A stretch of 64,000 nucleotides of DNA, from the NCBI GenBank assembly GCA_963691655.1, contig OY829328.1, positions 74,776,400 through 74,840,399 on the forward strand, in the 5' to 3' direction. The position numbers and the translations under genes were made by a program. Of the stretch, positions 33,660 through 42,077 are shown piece after piece. The DNA is from Toxonevra muliebris (lineage: Eukaryota > Arthropoda > Insecta > Diptera > Pallopteridae). Each line of letters starts with the position of its first letter. Position 1 is the stretch's first letter. The notes below the pieces were generated by a model, which made no database searches, was not told where the DNA came from, and was given only the letters and a program-made list of their open reading frames with translations.

Positions 33660-35330
33660 TCAATTAGGTTTGCTCTTCATACAGAAAAACGGAGAGGGAA
33701 AGCAACAGACAGAAAGAATAGAAGAGAGAGGAAGAGGGCAAATTAAGGAGTAAGAAGGTAAATGTATGAGAACGGAGTCGTAAAAAGGGAATAAAAAGGA
33801 ACAAAACAGAAGAGAGAAGAGCAGAAACCCAAGTGGAAGAAAATGGAAAAATTGAGAACTACGAAATAAGTAAAGGTCAAAACGAAATTGGAAACCAGAC
33901 AGAGAAAAAAACGGTGAAAAGACTGCGCAAAGAGAAAAGATTTGAGTTAGAAACTAGGAGGATATCGAAGGGAAGGAAAGGAAATATGGGGATTGAAGGG
34001 AAAGCGAAAGAGATAAAACATAAAGTCATAGAAGTAGAGTGAGGAAAAGAAAAGAAGGAAGAATATAGAAATGAAAAGAGATGGAAAAGGGAAGTCAGAA
34101 AGAAATACCTAAAAGAGAATTTTTTTCTTTTTAAGAAAGAAAGAGAGAGACATTGAGGGGGTGCAAAAGGAAAAAAAGGAGTGATTGAGAAATTGAGAAA
34201 AGCGGGAAGAGTTACAAGATGAAAAGGGATGAAAGGAAAGGATAGGAAAGGAAAGGAAAGGAAAGGAAAGGAAAGGAAAGGAAAGGAAAGGAAAGGAAAG
34301 GAAAGGAAAGGAAAGGAAAGGAAAGGAAAGGAAAGGAAAGGAAAGGAAAGGAAAGGAAAGGAAAGGAAAGGAAAGGAAAGGAAAGGAAAGGAAAGGAAAG
34401 GAAAGGAAAGGAAAGGAAAGGAAAGGAAAGGAAAGGAAAGGAAAGGAAAGGAAAGGAAAGGAATGGAAGAGAGAGGTAAGTAAAGTAAAGTAAAGTAAAG
34501 GAAAGAAAAGAAAAGAAAAGAAAAGAAAAGAAAAGAAAGGAAAGGAAAGGAAAGGAAAGGAAAGGAAAGGAAAGGAAAGGAAAGGAAAGGAAAGGAAAGG
34601 AAAGGAAAGGAAAGGAAAGGAAAGGAAAGGAAAGGAAAGGAAAGGAAAGGAAAGGAAAGGAAAGGAAAGGAAAGGAAAGGAAAGGAAAGGAAAGGAAAGA
34701 AAAGAAAAGAAAAGAAAAGAAAAGAAAAGAAAAGAAAAGAAAAGAAAAGAAAAGAAAAGAAAAGAAAAGAAAAGAAAAGAAAAGAAAAGAAAAGAAAAGA
34801 AAAGAAAAGAAAAGAAAAGAAAAGAAAAGAAAAGAAAAGAAAAGAAAGAAAAGAAAAGAAAAGAAAAGAAAAGAAAAGAAAAGAAAAGGAAGGGAAAGGA
34901 AAGGAAAGGAAAGGAAAGGAAAGGAAAGGAAAGGAAAGGAAAGGAAAGGAAAGGAAAGGAAAGGAAAGGAAAGGATGAAATATGAGGAACAAGAGGAAAA
35001 GATGAAATAAAGAAGGAGGAAACAATCAACTGGGTGAAGGTAAAAAGGAAAAGGGAACCAAATAGAAAATAAAACAAAAGAAAAGGAATTGAAAAGAAGA
35101 GAGTTAAGAGATTGAAATTAATGATATGTGAAAGGGAAAATGCCAAAACAAAAGGCAGGGCTGACAAAGGTAGATGAGCAAAGAAATTGTGACCAAAATG
35201 TAGAACAATGGAAGTGAAAATGTGGAAAAATAGATGGGGAAAAAACAAAAAGCGATATTGAGAAAGAAAAAGACAAAACCAAAAATTTCAAAAAACTGAA
35301 AATAGAAAAAAGGATTGACTGAAAAAATTC
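33660..35330 (+). repeat. Polypurine block with GGAAA / AAAAG pentamer arrays
   Basis: The + strand is almost all A and G for about 1.7 kb. The core (34230-34975) is pentamer arrays: GGAAA (34235-34464), a short TAAAG run (34480-34500), AAAAG (34501-34535), GGAAA (34536-34697), AAAAG (34698-34885) and GGAAA (34893-34974). Flanks are non-repetitive but still purine-rich. Long frames on both strands (Phe/Ser/Leu/Pro-rich or Lys/Gly-rich) are by-products of the repeat. Confidence 0.95.
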
Positions 35331-35912
35331 GTAGTAAAATAGAGTAAAAACAAAAAATTATGTGAAACTATGTTGTTTATTAGAAAATTGTTAGAAAACC
35401 TTTATAAAACAATGTGTTGAAGTTTTTGCAGTCCACTTCTTTCTATTTTGTTGTTACTTTTCCTCTGTTGATACTCTCTACACTTATCGGCACAAACACG
35501 ACTTAGTACACGTATGGTATATAACACATGAAAGGAAAGTTCAGTTATTTGCAATCAAGCCGAGACTTCTATCTAGAATCTCTCACTAAAGCACATACGA
35601 TCGATAAAACTGCGAGAAGTCGTCTCTCTGCTTGATTGTATGTAGCCGAATAACAACTGCATAACTTGGTTTTGTTAGAGTGCAACAAAAAAGCGATTTT
35701 GTTGAAGCTTTTGCACTCTTCCTCTTTCTATTTTCTAAGTTTCACTTCAAAAACGAAAAAATTAAGGGAACCTCTGGTCTAAGGTACTACTATCCTGAGT
35801 TCCGATTTGGAACCTTGAAGTAAGTGTAAAATGCCCGAGAAAAATCATAAGTATAAATTGTAAATCAATTTGAATTCCGAAATAAATAAATATAAACCAA
35901 TATGAAAAGTGT
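35331..35912. other. Intergenic with an imperfect inverted repeat
   Basis: CAATCAAGC-GAGA-CTTCT (35552-35572) pairs imperfectly with AGAAGTCGTCTCTCTGCTTG (35615-35636). A weak direct repeat, TGTTGAAG-TTTTGCA, appears at 35415 and 35702. No gene. Confidence 0.4.
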
Positions 35913-36738
35913 GTTTCAACAAGAGTTGCAGTGTTGGAAACTTTAGTAACATTAACAGCTGCCATCGTATAAACGTCAGATTTGCCAAGGGTGCTCTATA
36001 AACGTGGAAAATTCGCCGTGGACCATTACATGGTGATAAAACTAATTTAAAATTTAAAAGTATTACGAAAACTCGCTTATTTTTTCGGTCACAATGAGTA
36101 AAATAAGTGCAGATTTTCCTCGGAATCACACGCCAAGTGAAAGGAATTTATGGTATAAATTGCAGAAATTCCAGTCGGCCGGACCAGCACAAAACGTGAA
36201 ACCATTAACCCTTGCGCGTGCAACACGATTTGGAGAAAATATTGCTTCAGTCAGTCAAAGTGTTACGGAAAGTCCAAGAACATCAATTCGGCACCAAGAA
36301 CACCAAATGCATCTTTCTGTGGCTACTCTGTGACGGATTTTGATCAAAGATATCTATTTGCATGCTGTGAAGATTCAATTGATTCAAGGATTAAAGTCTG
36401 GAGGCCATAGCCAGCGTCAGATGTTTGCTGATTGGGTAAGTCGTAATTTCTGCACAAAAAATAAAATTTTTTCGGATGAGGCGCTTTTTCATCTTGGCTG
36501 CTATTTCAACAAGCAAAACTTTCGCATCTTCGGCTCGAAAAATCTGTCATCGTTTGGACCGGAAAATCGTGCCATGATGAACAATATTTTACTTTCCGAA
36601 ATTGGTAGATAAAGACACGGAGGACGTCTACTTTCAATAGGATGGAGCGACGAGCTTGATTGTAGGGGAAAAGATTTTTTTTTCGCCAAATTTGTGAGTT
36701 GCATTTAAAAAAACAAACCCTGCAACTCTTGTTTAAGC
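35913..36738 (+). mobile_element. Decayed Tc1/IS630-superfamily element with CAAGAGTTGCAG ends
   Basis: GTTTCAACAAGAGTTGCAG at the left and CTGCAACTCTTGTTTAAGC at the right are complementary except for about two bases. About 780 bp lie between them, including a broken transposase, so the element is internally deleted. Confidence 0.65.
36094..36676 (+). pseudogene. Tc3-like transposase remnant (DUF4817-type N-terminus)
   Basis: The + strand segments read VSQSVTESPRTSIRHQEHQM (helix-turn-helix linker, 36094-36333), DIYLHAVKIQLIQGLKSGGH then SQRQMFADWV and NKIFSDEALFHLGCYFNKQN (first catalytic Asp in FSDEA; 36340-36612). Near 36630, YFQ-stop-DGAT corresponds to the second-Asp motif QQDGAT. A deletion removes sequence between the first and second motifs, and the third acidic residue is absent. 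Family recognition is from these motifs. Confidence 0.7.
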
Positions 36739-36964
36739 AACTTTTGGGGCACCACACTAGGTTACTTGTTAGCTAAATAATTAAAAGAATCTAGAAAGTA
36801 GTCGCCATTGAGAAATTTTTACAAATTCTGAAAGTTTCGATGATTTAGCGGTCAACGGGTTTTTTAGCACATTTTTTTCCAATTTAAAAGACACTAAATA
36901 CTCCACTAAATAATCCATTTTCTGAATAATCCTAACAAAATTTTACTTCATTTTACAACATAAA

Positions 36965-37275
36965 GACGACCTCGATAGCCTAGTGGATAGTGCACTAGAC
37001 TTTCATCTGGGAGGTTCGGGTTCGATTCCCGTCTTCGTCTGGTGGTTAATTTTCATAACTTTCTTATATTCACTATCAATATGAAGTGTATGAGAATTAT
37101 AAGATAGTGTACAAGTACACACATTGGTTGGTAATGGCAAAACCACGAAGCCGATAAAAAATTGCCACACCGCCGTTCGGAATCGGCGTTAAACTGTAGG
37201 TCCAACTATGTGGTATCACAATGGGCCGTTCAGGCCTAAGTGTGTCTCTCGACAGCCACTTCAACCTAACCTAAC
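36965..37275 (+). mobile_element. tRNA-Glu-like SINE, copy 1
   Basis: The head resembles tRNA-Glu: A box TAGCCTAGTGG, anticodon region GACTTTCATC, B box GGTTCGATTCC. A unique body of about 230 bp and a tail CAACCTAACCTAAC follow. Direct repeats AACATAAA lie before the head and after the tail, consistent with target duplication. RNA polymerase III transcription is inferred from the A and B boxes. Confidence 0.85.
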
Positions 37276-37298
37276 AACATAAACATTCAAGTAAACTA

Positions 37299-37609
37299 GA
37301 CGACCTCGATAGCCTAGTGGATAGTGCACTAGACTTTCATCTGGGAGGTTCGGGTTCGATTCCCGTCTTCGTCTGGTGGTTAATTTTCATAACTTTCTTA
37401 TATTCACTATCGATATGAAGTGTATGAGAATTATAAGATAGTGTACAAGTACACACATTGGTTGGTAATGGCAAAACCACGAAGCCGATAAAAAATTGCC
37501 ACACCGCCGTTCGGAATCGGCGTTAAACTGTAGGTCCAACTATGTGGTATCACAATGGGCCGTTCAGGCCTAAGTGTGTCCCTCGACAGCCACTTCAACC
37601 TAACCTAAC
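37299..37609 (+). mobile_element. tRNA-Glu-like SINE, copy 2 (tandem duplicate)
   Basis: Differs from copy 1 at about two positions. Starts exactly 334 bp after copy 1. The 23 bp following copy 1's tail are repeated after copy 2's tail, so the SINE plus flank (36965-37298) was duplicated in tandem to 37299-37632. Confidence 0.85.
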
Positions 37610-37632
37610 AACATAAACATTCAAGTAAACTA

Positions 37633-39015
37633 CTGTAAGTTGAGAATATGTATTATCTTCGAAAAATCAAAGAAATTTTCATTGGCTAGAAATAGCAAAT
37701 GTGTGCGTATATTAGTGAAAAAGTTTAAATGTATTGAGAAAAAAATTTAGTGCTTTTTTAAAGAAAATACGAGCTTTATTCTTAATTTTAGCGGATTTTG
37801 AGAAATAAAAGTTGGCCACACTGCTCAAATCCTATTTTGAAATTCAATTGAATTGAAAACTTTGATTTATAGCATATTCATGTATATACGAGTATTCACC
37901 AAAAACATCCATATAATTTTTATCTGTAGTAAATTTTACACACATTTATCAATAAAAGTTGCTACATTTACATATTACACATACAATTCCATATTTAGAA
38001 TGTAAACAGGGAAATCAAATTTCAGCTAAATGCATAAAATTATTGAAACTTAACTAAACATTGCTATCTATTTATCTGCAGAGTAAGTATTGAAGCTTCT
38101 TTTAATTTTTGTTTTTCTTATATTTTTTTGTCTCTATTCTTAGCTTCGTGTTTTTTTTTTTACATATTTTCAGTTATCAACATAGCGTGTAAATTTATAC
38201 GGAGCACAATTTAACCGAATGGAAATAATTTTAATTTGGCTAGAAGTTTTGGCGTCATTCATTGGTAAAGTGGTTTCTCAACATTGTAGAATAGTAGAAA
38301 ACGCGTGAACATATTTGAAATATCACAAGTTTTAACATTTTTCATTTGTATAAAATAGAAGAAGCAGAGACGGGAAAAAAAAGGATTTCACTTACACATA
38401 TAGAGTTAGTGAGATAGCGACTACTGTGAAAGAGATGCCAATATGTGGTATAGGAAAATAAATGGATTTAAACTATATTTGTATGCATGAACTATGTATG
38501 AATTTGAATGAGATTTTTCACGGGCGTCACACATCGAAGGGTATGTAGAACAAGAAAGCCATATATCTTAAAATGTAATTTAATTTTTTTCGCTATACCG
38601 ATGACGAGAATTATTCACGAGAAGATTTTTTGTATACAGCTCATGCTATGTTCTGTTCGAACTTCTGTTTGAAAATTTCGAACCAAAATATCACCGAGAG
38701 CCTTATTTTGGTTAGAGCTACCACCGACGATCGATCTCAGCTGGTTAGAAAACGCATTGCTAGTCGACTTTCGACTAACCTTGACCATCATTTAGAATAA
38801 ATGTAATAGACAGCTATTCAACCTTAGCCGTAATGCCTGCATCACAATGATTTCGATGCTCACGAGGCATTGTCATGCAATGAGTTCGGTCGGCGTTGTG
38901 GCTCAAGGCAAAAGGAAGAAATAGCCTTCATTTCATGCGCCAATGCCCAACTCTGTCTAGGAGGAGGCGAAAACACCGGCTCGCTCACTTTTCTTCACTA
39001 GCTTTCCAAAATTAA
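37633..39015. other. Intergenic, AT-rich then mixed
   Basis: No gene recognised. A small palindrome, TAGTCGACTTTCGACTA, sits near 38761. Confidence 0.45.
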
Positions 39016-39320
39016 GGCTGAGAGGAAAAGCGGGCTAAAATTTATATAAGAGCAAAAGTGAAATAACTTAGTGTGTCAGTGCAAGAATGGCATAAGTAAT
39101 ACGGTTTAGAGTGAAAATAAAACGTCTTAAAAGTAAGAACAAAAATGGTATAACAATTCTTTCAGAGCAAGAACAGCATAGTTTTTTATTCCGTTTTCGC
39201 TCTGAACATATTTCGTTTCACTTTTGCTCTGAACATATCTCGTTTTGCTTTTGCTCTTAAGTAAAATTATTCCACTTTTTTCTGAACGTAGAAATTATGC
39301 CACTTTTCCTCTCAGCCTCT
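39016..39320. mobile_element. MITE with GGCTGAGAGGAAAAG ends, copy 1
   Basis: GGCTGAGAGGAAAAGCGGG at the left and CCACTTTTCCTCTCAGCC at the right are complementary. The interior contains repeats of CTCTGAACATATTTCGTTT and no coding region. Three other copies lie at 54001, 55513 and 57068. Confidence 0.75.
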
Positions 39321-40569
39321 CAAATAATGTTTGGTATCAAACAGTTTGGAGAAGTCCGTCATATTCCCACCGCATTTGTGAAATTGGTCAGTGACAGATT
39401 TAAATGGCGAATAAGTATATGCGATCCTTTCTCTTAAGGTAAATTGGTTTTTCTCTCCTCGAAGATTTGAGGTAGGGTCGCGCGAACAATTTTGCGAATC
39501 GAATATGCTGAAGTCTAAACTGACACAGATAAGGTCGTCGCGGAGAGCTTGTTGACAATGAGCTTCAATATTTAATAACATATAAAAGTGGCTGCGACCT
39601 AAAATATATGTTATGTTAGTCCCCCCAAAAGACGTTCAATTGATCCCCTATTATGATTAAGCAGAGGAATGTGAAATGCGGAATGCACACGCATTCGAAC
39701 ATTCATAGCGAAATATTGCAAATGCAGAAAACGACAAGAACGAGTGATCAGTAATAAACAACTAGTGGCACAGAACATAGAAGCTCACGATGTATAGCTA
39801 TTACAACTGATCAAGTAACAGTATAACCCTTAACCAACTCTGCGAAATACAATCAAAAATGTAGTCCGAGCCATTTGGTGGGATTAGTCAGTTGGAGTCC
39901 GCCATAAATAAATGAAATGCTATCTTTCTTTTTCTTATGGGAAGTTTAATTTAAAGTAGTTTTGTAAGTCTAAGTTTTTTACAAATCCTCTCAGTTTCTA
40001 CTCATGTACTCATTGATGTCAACTGACATGATCTGCTTTAATGAAATTGCTCTCAAACTTCGGCCGAATGCCATTGTTCGTCAATAGTTCGTATGCTACA
40101 CGAAGTAGCTTATAGTATACATGTGACACCATTGCATCGGCAGTGAATGTGAACCTTTTCACATGTGAATGGGCAAATCAAAATTGCCTCACACTAATAT
40201 AGAGCAATGAGACTTAGAGATTCAAGTTTTTTCTACATTATTCCTTCATATTGAGCTAGTTCTTGATTCAGCCATTAGCTGATCCAGAGATTGCGAATTA
40301 TTTTTTCCCTTTTGAACCTTTTTCTTTTTGTTTCATTAGCAACGATCAAAATATATAAGATATCCATCGAACCCCCCATCCGTTGTCACAACTTGAATCC
40401 ACTTGTGGACCCAGCTATTATGGTATTGAGAGTAATGGAGTGGCAATTGAGACTTCTTAGGTAGAAAAAATTGCTATAATTGAAATTTTCATGATACTTT
40501 CGTTTTTAACATTACAACCTAATCTCGTCGCCTCAGAACGCTCACCAGCTGATAGTCATAACTTTAGAT
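39321..40569. other. Intergenic, nothing recognised
   Basis: No gene, RNA or clear repeat seen. Similar phrases GCTACACGAAG-AGCTTATAGTA occur at 40093 and 40750 (the latter inside the hAT MITE). Confidence 0.45.
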
Positions 40570-40847
40570 CAATGATGGGCACACACATTTTATCACATAT
40601 TGCGCTTGTGTGTGAATCACAGAAAACCGAAGAGAAAATGAAAAAATTGTGCAGCGAGGTCTTGCTTCAAGAAGTGTTGAACAGTAACTGATTTGATTTG
40701 CTTCGTTGAAATGAAAACAAAGCAACAGCCGAACGCCCATGATCGAAAGCTACACGAAGAAGCTTATAGTACATGTCGACGTCGCGCAAGCAGCATTTTA
40801 TTGCTTATATACGCATGCTATGTGAATTGAAAATGTGCCCATCACTG
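40570..40847. mobile_element. hAT MITE with 8-bp target duplication CTTTAGAT
   Basis: The left end CAATGATGGGCACA and the right end TGTGCCCATCACTG form an inverted repeat with a CAGTG-like start. CTTTAGAT flanks both sides (40562-40569 and 40848-40855). 278 bp, no transposase. Confidence 0.85.
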
Positions 40848-40855
40848 CTTTAGAT

Positions 40856-41089
40856 GATAGTGAGTTCAGAGACTTCGACTAAAAACGAAGACTGGAATCT
40901 GATGGCAGATTTCTAACGTAGTATAGATTTATGAGGAAGTAGCTTTTCGAGGCAGCTAAATGGTGATAACGTCAACCATTCCAGGACGGGAGAAAACGAT
41001 TAGGGAACCTCAACCACTGATGAAGATGTAATTTTTTCCATTTTTTCTAATAAAACCAAAACCAGAAATTTAGTAACAGATGTGTGGAG
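40856..41089. other. Spacer
   Basis: Short unique stretch between two MITEs; nothing recognised. Confidence 0.4.
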
Positions 41090-41248
41090 CACTTGATGAT
41101 CTAATGGGGGGTTTTGGGGTTAAACCCCTCACCTTACCGTTGAAAATTTCATACAATTTAGTCGCTGGGCATAAATAAAAACAAAAAGTTTTAGAGGAGA
41201 GAAAATTAACTTCTGCCCTCCTTGAAAATATCTCTGGATCGGCTAGTG
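41090..41248. mobile_element. MITE-like repeat, second copy of the 8042 family
   Basis: Shares GGGGTTAAA-CCCC, an AAAATTT/AAAAACAAAAAG centre and AAATATCTCTGGA with 8042-8200, and ends GGATCGGCTAGTG, the complement of that copy's CACTAGCGGATCC start. Confidence 0.45.
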
Positions 41249-41639
41249 GTCTGTAAGACTAAAGCATTTTGCGACTCGACAAACATTCTGTGCACATTTT
41301 GTAGATTGGTATCATTGCTCACTGCGCTGTAGGCGTAATTTTAAGCAAATGGCATATATCGACGATATACACAAAGGCTGTGGAGACAAGAACGCTGTGA
41401 AATCGGTTGGGCATCTGCTAAGCCATGTCCTTCATTTCAGGAACGACAGGTTCGAACTCTCGTGGCAAGTTTATTTGACGGACTAACAGTTATAGCTGAT
41501 GCACATATATCAGATCTACACAGCTTTCTCGTCAAGACTAAGTGGTGTCCAAAGGATTCAGTCAGGATCTGCAGGAAATCTAACAGATATAAATGAAGGG
41601 CAAAACAAATGGTCCAATAGGTCCTTCGAGTGGAAAAGC

Positions 41640-41966
41640 GTTCGACTTTGCGCGCACGTTCTGCATTATACAGAGTGGTCATCATATCTGCAGCAACCTT
41701 GCATGCTGCGCGTTCTTCTGTTCCTCTGGGCATCTTGGGCAAAACGGGTCTTCTTCTCCGGTGTTGTGTGGTAATTCAGTTCACCATGTCTGCGTGTTAC
41801 CCACTATTCTATATCCGTAATGAGATTGTAGGTCCATCGACCCTTCTCGGATGACTCCCATCTTCGCTGCCATTCCATGATGGTACGCTGTCTTTCTTCT
41901 CTTCTTATGGCTTCGGTTGATTTTGGGTCACGGCCATATAACCGCTTCATCTCTTTTGCCTGTAAA
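41640..41966 (-). pseudogene. Deleted second copy of the R1-clade LINE, 3' part
   Basis: Nearly identical to pieces of 42300-42810 but with two internal deletions (after TGCATGCTGC near 41710 and at CCGGTGTTG near 41765). It is truncated 5' where TTGCCTGTAAATCT meets (CCTAA)n at 41967. Encodes only scraps of the C-terminal region. High similarity points to a recent event. Confidence 0.8.
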
Positions 41967-42041
41967 TCTAACCTAATTAAACCTAACCTAACCTAACCTA
42001 ACCTAACCTAATCTAACTTAACCTAACCTAACCTAACCTAA

Positions 42042-42043
<2 letters not shown>
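41963..42043. repeat. (CCTAA)n, i.e. TTAGG-like array, left of the R1-clade LINE
   Basis: About 15 mostly perfect CCTAA units with a few variants (AATTAAA, ATCTAACTT). Reverse complement is (TTAGG)n. It abuts the poly(T) at 42044, which is the LINE's poly(A) tail. Confidence 0.9.

Positions 42044-42077
<34 letters not shown>

Noticed and set aside
33877..35248. Minus-strand frames of 379 and 382 codons rich in Phe, Ser, Leu and Pro, and a Lys/Gly-rich + frame
   Set aside because: They are translations of GGAAA/AAAAG pentamer arrays in different phases. No independent coding evidence.
35552..35636. microRNA-like hairpin
   Set aside because: The arms pair with several bulges and a long central loop. 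No conserved mature sequence recognised.
36965..37037. Possible functional tRNA-Glu gene
   Set aside because: A and B boxes are present, but the acceptor ends do not pair properly and the sequence continues into a repeated body and tail. It is a SINE head, present in several copies.
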